The position numbers and the translations under genes were made by a program. Below the pieces are notes generated by a model. The model was not told the origin of the DNA. It saw nothing but the letters and a program-made list of their open reading frames with translations, and made no database searches. From contig DATBDE010000098.1 of the NCBI GenBank assembly GCA_036270095.1, positions 1 through 15,354 of the forward strand: DNA of 15,354 nucleotides, given 5' to 3'. This DNA comes from DATBDE01 sp036270095. GTDB taxonomy: Bacteria > Actinomycetota > Thermoleophilia > Solirubrobacterales > Solirubrobacteraceae. Below, one piece after another: positions 1-6,002 of this stretch. Numbering within the stretch: position 1 is the stretch's first letter; the number at the start of each line of letters is the position of its first letter.

Positions 1-162
1 GTCCACGCTGAGGAGGTCGCCGATGTAGGTGTCGACCTCGCCGTACCCATGGTGCGGCGACGGGCGCAGATCGAAGATCCGCGGCTCGTGGCCGGCGGCG
101 CGCAGCTTGTCGACGACATGGGAGCCGATGAATCCGGCCCCCCCGGTGACGAGCACCCTCAC
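1..162 (-). CDS. NAD-dependent epimerase/dehydratase, N-terminal part (cut by window edge)
   Basis: Only the first 54 residues are in the window. They begin MRVLVTGGAGFIGSHVV, the classic GxxGxxG nucleotide-binding loop of the extended short-chain dehydrogenase family (nucleotide-sugar epimerases and dehydratases), followed by an acidic residue near position 31 (IFDLRP) at the end of beta-2 that fits NAD preference. Such enzymes act in the cytoplasm on UDP-, GDP- or dTDP-sugars; the substrate cannot be told from this fragment. The GTG start at 162-160 overlaps the TGA stop of the upstream aminotransferase (GTGA at 162-159), so the two are probably translationally coupled and belong to the same sugar pathway. 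The family call is firm; the specific reaction is open. Confidence 0.88.
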   Translation of the reverse strand, partial: MRVLVTGGAGFIGSHVVDKLRAAGHEPRIFDLRPSPHHGYGEVDTYIGDLLSVD

Positions 163-1190
163 AGGGAAGCGACCTCCTTGGCGGGACTGTAGTAGAGCGG
201 GACGCACCAGTGGTGCTCCGCCACCCAGTCGCTGTTCGGCAGCTCGGAATGGTGGCCCATCAGGCGATGGCAAGGCTGGTCGTAGACCTTGCCCGTCGAC
301 CGTTCGATCGGGTCGAACACGATGTACTTGTACAGGCCGGACGTCATCCCTGCAGGAAGATCGAGTTTTGCGCGATGGACCGGATCCAGGTGCTCGCGCG
401 CGACGGCGTTCTTCCAGGCCACGATCTCAGGCATCCGCTCGGTCTGGATCAGGCCGAGCGCCGCGGTGAATTCGCTCATGCGGAAGTTGAGCCCTTCCAC
501 GTCGTAGTCCGGCTTTCCGTAGTTCCGGAACGCCCGGGTGTGCTCGAGGAGCGCATCATGGCGGGAGACCAGGACGCCACCCTCCCCGGTCGACACGGTC
601 TTGGTCGCATAGAACGAGTAGACGCCCGCGTCGCCGTAGGTCCCGGGGCGGGTCCCGTTCCAGTCCGCGCCGTGGGCGTGGGCGCAGTCCTCGAGCAGGA
701 AGATGCCGTGGTCGCGGCAGAAGGCGGCGATGCGCTCGGACTCGAAGGCGATGTGGCCGCCGATGTGCACGAGGATGGCCGCGCGGGGGCGGTGCTCGAG
801 CGCCTTGCGCTCGAAGTCCTCGAACGACATGCAGAGGTCGGTGCGGTTGCAGTCCACGAACTCCACCCTGGCGCCCGCGTTGACGGCCGCCAGGGGCGCG
901 GCCATGAACGTGTTGGACGGGCACAGCACGGTCTCGCCGCGCACGCGCGCGAAGCCCAGCGCCGCCAGCGCCCCGCCGGTCCAGCCCGACAGCGCGACCG
1001 AGCCGAGGCCGTTCCAGTCCGCCCACGCGGCCTCGAAGCGGCGCGTCATCTCGCCCTCGGTCCACTGCTGGGATGTGATGACCTCGTCCCAGAGCTCGTG
1101 CACGCGCGCGCGGTCGCGCTGGTCGAATCCGATCCTGAATGATGAAAACGGCGCCCGAGGCGCCGTACCCGTGTCATAAGCCTGTGTCAA
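159..1190 (-). CDS. DegT/DnrJ/EryC1/StrS-family PLP-dependent sugar aminotransferase
   Basis: A 343-residue fold-type I aminotransferase of the kind that converts keto-sugars on nucleotides to amino-sugars. Visible family marks are SGWTGGAL near residue 68 (phosphate-binding region), LLEDCAHAHGA at 165-175 with the PLP-ring aspartate D168, and SFYATKTVSTGEGG with the Schiff-base lysine K197. The Arg-Asn-Tyr-Gly segment and the NFRMSEFTAALG helix that follow are also typical. At 343 residues it is a little shorter than the usual 360-400. The start is doubtful: the only upstream in-frame option is TTG at 1190, which has no Shine-Dalgarno, and residues 8-16 are encoded by a terminator-like hairpin. 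The conserved part begins around FRIGFDQRD (18-26). The next clear start, GTG at codon 30, would clip the first conserved strand. The gene is coupled to the epimerase by a GTGA overlap, which suggests surface glycan or modified-sugar synthesis. Confidence 0.88.
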   Translation of the reverse strand: MTQAYDTGTAPRAPFSSFRIGFDQRDRARVHELWDEVITSQQWTEGEMTRRFEAAWADWNGLGSVALSGWTGGALAALGFARVRGETVLCPSNTFMAAPLAAVNAGARVEFVDCNRTDLCMSFEDFERKALEHRPRAAILVHIGGHIAFESERIAAFCRDHGIFLLEDCAHAHGADWNGTRPGTYGDAGVYSFYATKTVSTGEGGVLVSRHDALLEHTRAFRNYGKPDYDVEGLNFRMSEFTAALGLIQTERMPEIVAWKNAVAREHLDPVHRAKLDLPAGMTSGLYKYIVFDPIERSTGKVYDQPCHRLMGHHSELPNSDWVAEHHWCVPLYYSPAKEVASL

Positions 1191-1199
1191 CGCGGCGCC
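1145..1199 (-). promoter_or_regulatory. Attenuator-like element: terminator hairpin with a competing upstream arm
   Basis: On the minus strand an 8-bp perfect stem (ACGGCGCC, positions 1166-1159; GGCGCCGT, 1155-1148) closes a 3-base loop and runs into TTTTC, the form of an intrinsic terminator. A further copy, GGCGCCG at 1199-1193, can pair with the first arm of the stem instead, so a terminator and an anti-terminator form are mutually exclusive. The hairpin overlaps the 5' end of the longest aminotransferase reading frame. The base pairing is directly visible; a role in transcription attenuation is inference. GGCGCC is itself a palindrome, so the three-arm pairing could be coincidental in GC-rich DNA. 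Confidence 0.45.
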
Positions 1200-1275
1200 A
1201 GAGTATCAGCGGCCCAGAGGGAAAACGGTGAAATGGGTGTGGCGCGGGTGTGAACCCGGATGGGCCGAATCGCCC

Positions 1276-1584
1276 CTAACGAGCGGGAGTTCGCTCCCTG
1301 CGCGCGGGCGCCCCGCGGCGGGCGTAGGTGCGCCGCCGCCCGGGCGAGCCGTGGTCGCGCAGGCGCCGCGGCCACGGGTGGGCGTCAGGGAGCGGGAGCT
1401 CGAAGCGCGGGCCGTCGCGCGGCGGCGGGTCGGTGCCCGGGCCCGGGCCGCCCCCGCCTCCGGGGCCGCCCCCGTTCTCGTCGCCGTCGTCGCGCAGGCG
1501 GAAGAACCACACGAGCCAGCCGACGAGCAGCGCCACGTCGAGGAGGCGCACCCCAACCATCACAACCCACCCCTGGGTGGTCAC
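1276..1584 (-). CDS. Small single-span membrane protein, Gly/Pro-rich, function unknown
   Basis: A 102-residue protein. The N-terminal hydrophobic stretch (about residues 6-28, VVMVGVRLLDVALLVGWLVW and on) should form one membrane helix, followed at once by RLRDDGDENGG, a Gly/Pro-rich low-complexity linker, and a basic, proline-rich tail (LPLPDAHPWPRR and on) that probably lies in the cytoplasm. I do not recognise a named domain; short membrane proteins of this design are common in actinobacteria. Two starts are possible. GTG at 1584 sits 6 bases after a TACGAT -10-like box, as in leaderless mRNAs. ATG at 1560 (94 residues) has an AGGGG sequence 9 bases upstream. The longer form is given. Several GC-rich shadow frames overlap it, but this is the only one with a coherent protein design. 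Confidence 0.6.
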   Translation of the reverse strand: MTTQGWVVMVGVRLLDVALLVGWLVWFFRLRDDGDENGGGPGGGGGPGPGTDPPPRDGPRFELPLPDAHPWPRRLRDHGSPGRRRTYARRGAPARRERTPAR

Positions 1585-1590
1585 CGCGAG

Positions 1591-1596
1591 ATCGTA
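1591..1596 (-). promoter_or_regulatory. Candidate -10 box (TACGAT) for the small membrane protein gene
   Basis: TACGAT matches the actinobacterial TANNNT pattern and ends 6 bases before the GTG at 1584, the spacing expected of a leaderless transcript. No good -35 hexamer is visible, so this is a weak call. Confidence 0.3.
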
Positions 1597-1638
1597 ACGC
1601 GATCCCGACCCCCAGCTGCGCCCAGCCCGGCCAGACCC

Positions 1639-2289
1639 CTACGGCGTGCTGATCACCGTCGCTGTGTAGGTCAGGCGGGCCGTCCGATACAGGCAGGGGA
1701 AGAGCGCCGTGCCCTTGAGCGACTGCAGCGCGGTCTGGGCCTTGGTGTCGTCGCAGGCGCCGGCCGTGCGGTCCGCCCGCCAGCCGTCCTTGCGGTCCTG
1801 GCCCACCGCGAGCGTCGGCGCCCAGGTGGGGACGGTCAGCGCGATCAGGTCGCCCTGGCGCACGATCAGCGTGCTGTTGAGCGGGAACTGCGCGGTCATG
1901 CCCAGGTAGGGCGTCAGATCCCACAGCTCGCCCTGCGCGGTCAGCTTGTAGGTCTTCTTGTCGGATTGGAGGCGCAGCACCGAGATGCGGGCCGACGGCG
2001 CGCCGCCAAGGTTGGAGTTGAAGAAGTTGATCTGGTTGTCGTCCGGCTTGGCCAGCTGGAGCGTGAACGCGACCAGGCGGCCGTTGACGGGCGAGACCAT
2101 CGGGCTCTTCGTGTCGCCGATCTTGGCCTGGAAGCCGGTGGTCTTGGACACGGCCAGGCACGGCGAGCCCGGGCACGAGGGCGCCGGCGGGTTGTCGGTG
2201 TGCCCGATCTCTGTGGTGGTCGCGTAGGCGGGGCCGGCGACCGCCAGCGCGCCCACCAAAGTGACAATGGCAACAAGCTTTCTCAGCAT
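1639..2289 (-). CDS. Secreted protein with four cysteines, function unknown
   Basis: A 216-residue exported protein. ATG at 2289 is chosen over the longer frame from 2349 because it gives a clean Sec signal peptide: MLRK, a hydrophobic core, and a cleavage site after AYA at residues 21-23. A GAGGA sequence also lies just upstream. The mature part has four cysteines (C39 and C44 in a SCPGSPC loop, C179, C199), enough for two disulfides. Alternating polar and hydrophobic strands between about 70 and 165 (GRLVAFTLQLA, ARISVLRLQ, TLIVRQGDLIALTVP) suggest a beta-sandwich. I do not recognise the family; it resembles the general class of small secreted beta-rich proteins seen in actinobacteria. It follows the cold-shock gene but is separated from it by that gene's terminator, so it probably has its own promoter, which I cannot place. 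Confidence 0.75.
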   Translation of the reverse strand: MLRKLVAIVTLVGALAVAGPAYATTTEIGHTDNPPAPSCPGSPCLAVSKTTGFQAKIGDTKSPMVSPVNGRLVAFTLQLAKPDDNQINFFNSNLGGAPSARISVLRLQSDKKTYKLTAQGELWDLTPYLGMTAQFPLNSTLIVRQGDLIALTVPTWAPTLAVGQDRKDGWRADRTAGACDDTKAQTALQSLKGTALFPCLYRTARLTYTATVISTP

Positions 2290-2347
2290 CACGGTCCTCA
2301 ACACCCAGATTGCCGACCCGATTCGGCACGCGATTGTGCTTCCCTGC

Positions 2348-2378
2348 AAATGGAAGCGGCGCCTCGGTGGGGCGCCGC
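2348..2378 (-). terminator. Intrinsic terminator of the cold-shock gene
   Basis: An 8-bp perfect stem (GCGGCGCC/GGCGCCGC, arms 2371-2378 and 2356-2363) with a 7-base loop lies 27 bp after the cold-shock stop and is followed on the minus strand by TTCCATTT. The U-tract is imperfect, but the position and stem fit a terminator. Confidence 0.6.
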
Positions 2379-2404
2379 GTCCGTCAGGTCGTAAGCGTTC
2401 TGAC

Positions 2405-2608
2405 TCAGAGGGGGGAGACGTTGACCGCCTTCGGCCCCTTGTCGCCCTGCTCCTCCTCGTACGTCACGCGAGAGCCCTCGGCGAGCGAGCGGTACCCGTC
2501 GCCATTGATCCCCGAGAAGTGGACGAACAGGTCACGGCCGCCCTCAGCGGGCGTGATGAAGCCGTAGCCCTTGTCGTCGCTGAACCACTTCACGGTCCCG
2601 ATCGCCAT
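2405..2608 (-). CDS. Cold-shock domain protein (CspA family)
   Basis: A 67-residue single cold-shock domain, the normal family length. It begins MAIGTVKWFSDDKGYGFITP, with RNP1 (KGYGFI, residues 13-18) and RNP2 (DLFVHFS, 26-32) intact, and ends with GPKAVNVSPL. These proteins bind single-stranded RNA and DNA through the aromatic face of an OB-fold and act as RNA chaperones in the cytoplasm. ATG at 2608 is preferred over the longer frame from 2683 because it gives the family N-terminus and has GGAGG at 2623-2619, 10 bases upstream. The 136-bp stretch between this gene and the HIT gene holds its leader; I see no convincing promoter or cold-responsive element there. The gene appears monocistronic, with a terminator just after it. 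Confidence 0.97.
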   Translation of the reverse strand: MAIGTVKWFSDDKGYGFITPAEGGRDLFVHFSGINGDGYRSLAEGSRVTYEEEQGDKGPKAVNVSPL

Positions 2609-2744
2609 ATGGCAAAAACCTCCACGGAACTCCGGTGCTGCGTCTGCGGAGGCTGCTTGTGGCAACGATCCTGAACGCGACACGAATCAAGCCGGATGTA
2701 CCCCGGCTCCTACGGCGGCGAACGCTAGCAAGAAGGCTCGACGA

Positions 2745-3152
2745 TCAGCCTGCCAGCAGGGCGCCGGTGCGCTGGATCTCATCCATGTCACCGTCGCGCG
2801 GCGTCCAGGGCAGCGCGAGCGGGTCGTCCACGTAGCGCGGGATGACATGGATGTGGAAATGGAACACCGTCTGCCAGGCCGCGCGCCCACACGAGTTGAG
2901 GAGATTGACCCCGTCGGCGTCCAGCTTGTCCTTGACCCGCTGGGCCATGGCCTTGGCCATCGTCGCCGTCGCGGCGAGGTCCCCGGGGTCGACGCTGAGC
3001 ACGTCCTTATAGTGGGCGCGCGGGATCACCAGCAGGTGTCCGCGCGTGGCGGGCATGATGTCCATGAAGGCCACCGTGCGCTCGTCGGAAGCCACGATCG
3101 TGGCGGGCGCCTCGCCCTTCGCGATGGCGCAGAAGATGCAGTCGTCGCTCAC
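2745..3152 (-). CDS. HIT-family nucleotide hydrolase/transferase
   Basis: A 135-residue histidine-triad protein starting with GTG at 3152. The triad is H98-F-H100-I-H102 in TVFHFHIHVIPR, where the middle histidine attacks the phosphate of nucleotide substrates. C5 and C8 (CIFC) match the Cys pair that helps bind zinc in the Hint/HinT branch, and DIMPATRGHLLVIPRAHY (31-48) is the typical substrate-side segment. The sequence before the triad reads NSCGRAAWQTV where the family norm is N-x-G-x-x-A-G-Q, a mild departure. Longer upstream frames run antisense through the metallopeptidase gene and are not credible. It is divergent from that gene with only 27 bp between the starts. A TACGCT box sits 8 bases before the GTG, so the message may be leaderless. 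The physiological substrate is not known. Confidence 0.93.
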   Translation of the reverse strand: MSDDCIFCAIAKGEAPATIVASDERTVAFMDIMPATRGHLLVIPRAHYKDVLSVDPGDLAATATMAKAMAQRVKDKLDADGVNLLNSCGRAAWQTVFHFHIHVIPRYVDDPLALPWTPRDGDMDEIQRTGALLAG

Positions 3153-3179
3153 GGGGGCGCAGCGTATCCTGCCGCGCCC

Positions 3180-4343
3180 ATGGCCGATGTCCTGCGCGAA
3201 GTGGTCGAGAGGCTCGCGCCGCTGCGGCGCAACCCGGGCTCGGAGGGCGAGCGCGAGGCGGCCGAGTGGATCGCCGCGCGCCTGCGCGCCGCCGGCGCGT
3301 CCGCGCGCATCGAGGAGGAGGAGGTCTCGAGCACCTTCTACCTGCCCATCGGCGTGCTCAGCGCGCTGGGCGCCGCGGGCGGGATCGCGGCGCTGCTCGG
3401 GCGGCGCCGGCTCGGTACCGCCGTCGGCGCGGCCGCCGCGGCGGGGCTGTGGGAGGACCTGACCGGCGGCCGCCACCGGCCCGTCCGCCGGGTGCTCCCG
3501 AAGGCCACGATCCGCAACGTCGTGGCCGAGGTCGGCGACCCCGCCGCCGCGCGCACCTTCGTCCTGCTCGGCCACCACGACGCCGCCCGCGCCTCGTTCA
3601 TCTTCGACGAGCGCCTGCCGCACGCGTACGTAGAGCACCTACCCGCCCTGGTCGAGCGCTCGGACCGCTGGCCGCCGCTCATGGGGCTCGTTGCCCTGGC
3701 CCCGGCGCTCGTGGCAGCGGGGAGCCTGAGCCGGGGCCGCAAGCTGCTGGCGGCCGGCACGGTGATGGCGGCCGGGGCGGCCGCCGTGATGGCGGACATG
3801 GGCACCAACGAGGTCGTGCCCGGAGCCAACGACAACCTGACCTCGGTCGCGGTGTTGGTGGCGATTGCCGAGGCCCTGCGCGAGCGCCCGGTGCCGGGCC
3901 TGCGCGTGCTGCTCGTCTCGACCGGTGCCGAGGAGGCCAACCAGGAGGGGATGCTCGCCTTCGGCCGCCGCCACTTCGCGAGCCTGCCCCGCGAGACAAC
4001 GACGTTCCTGGCCCTCGAGATGCTCGGCTCGGGGCGATTGACGCTGGTCGAGGGCGAGGGCTTCCTGCGCATGTACGACTACCCGGAGGCGTTCCGCGAC
4101 GAGCTCGCGGCCGCCGCCGCCTCGGTGGGCCTACCGCTGCAGCGCGGCCTGCGCACGACCTACGCGTCGGATGCGCTCATTCCGCGCCGCTCCGGGTATC
4201 AGTGCGGCATGCTTTGCTCGCTCGACGAGTACATGCTCCCGTCCGAATACCACAAGCCGACGGACACACCGGACCGCCTCGACTGGGATTGCGTGGCCGA
4301 CGGGGCCCGCGTCACCGAGGCCCTGATCCGGCGGATGAGGTGA
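3180..4343 (+). CDS. M28-family zinc metallopeptidase with membrane segments
   Basis: A 387-residue protein. The di-zinc M28 (aminopeptidase Y/S type) pattern can be followed: GHHDAA at 131-136 (H132, with D134 behind it), GANDNLTS at 215-222 (bridging D218), TGAEEA at 249-253 (general base E251, ligand E252), LALEMLGSG with E280 where many members have Asp, and EYHKPTDTPDRLD with H358. Unusually, hydrophobic stretches at about 55-90 and 165-206 interrupt the N-terminal half and look like membrane helices. No signal peptide precedes them. The protein is therefore probably an integral membrane peptidase. It ends in a GTGA overlap with the glycosyltransferase gene, so the two are likely co-translated. 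ATG at 3180 is the first sensible start; the longer frame upstream is antisense to the HIT gene. Substrate unknown. Confidence 0.87.
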   Translation: MADVLREVVERLAPLRRNPGSEGEREAAEWIAARLRAAGASARIEEEEVSSTFYLPIGVLSALGAAGGIAALLGRRRLGTAVGAAAAAGLWEDLTGGRHRPVRRVLPKATIRNVVAEVGDPAAARTFVLLGHHDAARASFIFDERLPHAYVEHLPALVERSDRWPPLMGLVALAPALVAAGSLSRGRKLLAAGTVMAAGAAAVMADMGTNEVVPGANDNLTSVAVLVAIAEALRERPVPGLRVLLVSTGAEEANQEGMLAFGRRHFASLPRETTTFLALEMLGSGRLTLVEGEGFLRMYDYPEAFRDELAAAAASVGLPLQRGLRTTYASDALIPRRSGYQCGMLCSLDEYMLPSEYHKPTDTPDRLDWDCVADGARVTEALIRRMR

Positions 4344-5692
4344 GCGGCAAGGCCGTCTGGCTGCTGCTCGCCCTCGCGCTCGCCGCCCGACTGGCGTTCG
4401 TGGCGGCGACACCTGGCTACCTGCCCATCCACGACGACCACGACTACGACCGGCTGGCGTGCTCCATCGTACGGGGCTCGGGCTACGCGGCGGTGGGTCC
4501 CGCGACGCCGCCCGCCGCGTGCGGGAATGCGGTTGCGCACCCGCGGCCGACCGCGTTCCGCGCGCCGCTGTGGCCGGCCACGCTCGCGGGCGTCTACGCG
4601 GTCTCGGCGCCGCTGACCTCGGACCGCTGGACCGCCGGCCGGGTGGCCAACGCGCTGCTGGGCACGATCGCCGTGGCGCTCATGGGCTTCATCGCCACGC
4701 GGCTGTGGGGCCGGCGGGTGGGGCTGATCGCGCTGGCCGTCGGCGCGCTGTGCGTGCCGCTGATCATGATCGGCGGCTCGCTGCTGACCGAGACGCTGTT
4801 CACCGTCCTCGCCCTCGGGGCGGTGGCGGCCACGGCGGTGGGGGTGAGCTCGCCGCACCGCTGGCGCTGGGCGCTCCTGGCCGGCTTGCTCGTCGGACTG
4901 GCCGCGCTGACCCGCACCAACGGCCTCGTGCTCCTGCCCGCGCTCGCGCTGGGGCTGTGGGGCCCGACGCCGCGGTGGTCCTGGCGCGCGCTGGCGCCGG
5001 TGGGCGCGCTCCTCGTCGCCACCGTGCTGACGATCGCGCCGTGGACGCTGCGCAACGCGAACCGCATGGAGGCGTTCGTCCCCGTCTCCACCGAGACCGG
5101 CAACGCGCTCATCGGCACCTACAACGCTACGGTCCAGAATGCCCCTCGCCACCCGCGCACCTGGCACTGGCCGCGGCTGGTGCCCGAGCTGCAGCCGCTG
5201 CTCGACCACCATCTACAGGAGCCCGCGCGCCAGCGCCAGCTCGCCGAGGCCGCGTTCGACTACCTGGGCGGGCATCCGCTCGCGCCCCTCCCCACCATCG
5301 CCACCAACATCGGGCGCTTCTTCGGGCTCGGCGGCCCGGACTGGTGGCGCTACTCGGCGCGCACGATCGACGTGCCCGAGACGGCGGCCGACGTCGCCAT
5401 GGCGTGGCTGGCGGTCGCGCTGCCGTTCCTGGTCATCGGGATCGCCGCGGCGTGGGGCCGCCGCGGGCCCCCGTGGCTGTGGCTGGTGCCGCTGCTGCTC
5501 CTGCTCTCGGTGACCGTCGTGGTTGGCGAGATCCGCTTCCGCGCCCCGGTCGATCCGTTCCTGGTCCTGCTCGCCGCGCTCGGCGCTGACGCCGTGCTCA
5601 CCTGGATCCGGCGGCCTGCAGATGCCACTCGCCGTTCTCCTTCACGAGCGTCTGCGTCTGCTCCGGGACTCCCGAGTCCTTCGGGAACGTGA
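4340..5692 (+). CDS. Membrane glycosyltransferase of the ArnT/PMT (GT39/GT83-like) type
   Basis: A 450-residue polytopic protein starting with GTG at 4340 inside the stop of the upstream gene. The first helix (about 5-22) is followed by the acidic loop HDDHDYDRLA (31-40), which corresponds to the catalytic Asp loop of GT-C transferases that use polyprenyl-phosphate sugars. GGSLLTETLF (145-154), APWTLRNANRMEAFVPVS (233-250) and GEIRFRAPVDPFLVLLAA (396-413) are typical of the family. About nine to ten further hydrophobic segments are visible. It probably transfers a sugar from a lipid carrier to a protein or glycan outside the membrane; the acceptor is unknown. The last 31 codons overlap the convergent lipoprotein gene, and from about residue 426 the tail is Ser/Arg/Pro-rich and has no family character. 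Confidence 0.87.
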   Translation: MSGKAVWLLLALALAARLAFVAATPGYLPIHDDHDYDRLACSIVRGSGYAAVGPATPPAACGNAVAHPRPTAFRAPLWPATLAGVYAVSAPLTSDRWTAGRVANALLGTIAVALMGFIATRLWGRRVGLIALAVGALCVPLIMIGGSLLTETLFTVLALGAVAATAVGVSSPHRWRWALLAGLLVGLAALTRTNGLVLLPALALGLWGPTPRWSWRALAPVGALLVATVLTIAPWTLRNANRMEAFVPVSTETGNALIGTYNATVQNAPRHPRTWHWPRLVPELQPLLDHHLQEPARQRQLAEAAFDYLGGHPLAPLPTIATNIGRFFGLGGPDWWRYSARTIDVPETAADVAMAWLAVALPFLVIGIAAAWGRRGPPWLWLVPLLLLLSVTVVVGEIRFRAPVDPFLVLLAALGADAVLTWIRRPADATRRSPSRASASAPGLPSPSGT

Positions 5693-6002
5693 TGGTGGCG
5701 GTGGCCTTGTTGCCGTTGACCTTGACCGTCTTGATCTCGGTCTTCTTGAACGCCGCGAGCTGCTTGGGCTGCAAGAGGCGGAAGCCGGCGTCCAGCGTGA
5801 CCTCGCAGGACTTGCCGCCGATGGTCTTCTTGGCCTGGTCGGAGAGCAGGTCGCAGGCCTTGCCGGCGTCCTTGTTGGCGACGGCCTCGTTGTAGTCGGA
5901 GAGCGCGGACGTCACGTCGTCGGAGTCGGATCCCCCACACGCCGCGAGGCCGAGGATGAGGCCGCCGACCACGACGAGCGGAAGGGTCTTGTTCAGGAGC
6001 AT
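5598..6002 (-). CDS. Small lipoprotein, DUF4878/NTF2-like fold likely
   Basis: A 134-residue lipoprotein. The signal peptide is followed by a lipobox LAAC with the lipidated cysteine at position 22, then a short Gly/Ser/Asp linker. The rest, with a helical start (VTSALSDYNEAVANKDAGKA), a central C50/C66 pair, and the closing strand TLVKENGEWHLQ, resembles the NTF2-like/DUF4878 group of small extracytoplasmic lipoproteins. The function of that group is not established. ATG at 6002 lies inside the 3' end of the tRNA nucleotidyltransferase gene (10-bp overlap), so it is probably the last gene of the long operon. Its 3' end runs 95 bp into the convergent glycosyltransferase gene, which leaves no space for a terminator between them. 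Confidence 0.85.
   Translation of the reverse strand: MLLNKTLPLVVVGGLILGLAACGGSDSDDVTSALSDYNEAVANKDAGKACDLLSDQAKKTIGGKSCEVTLDAGFRLLQPKQLAAFKKTEIKTVKVNGNKATATITFPKDSGVPEQTQTLVKENGEWHLQAAGSR

Noticed and set aside
1228..2394. 388-codon plus-strand open frame
   Set aside because: Arg/Ala/Val-rich shadow lying opposite the small membrane protein and the secreted protein, which have a membrane helix and a signal peptide.
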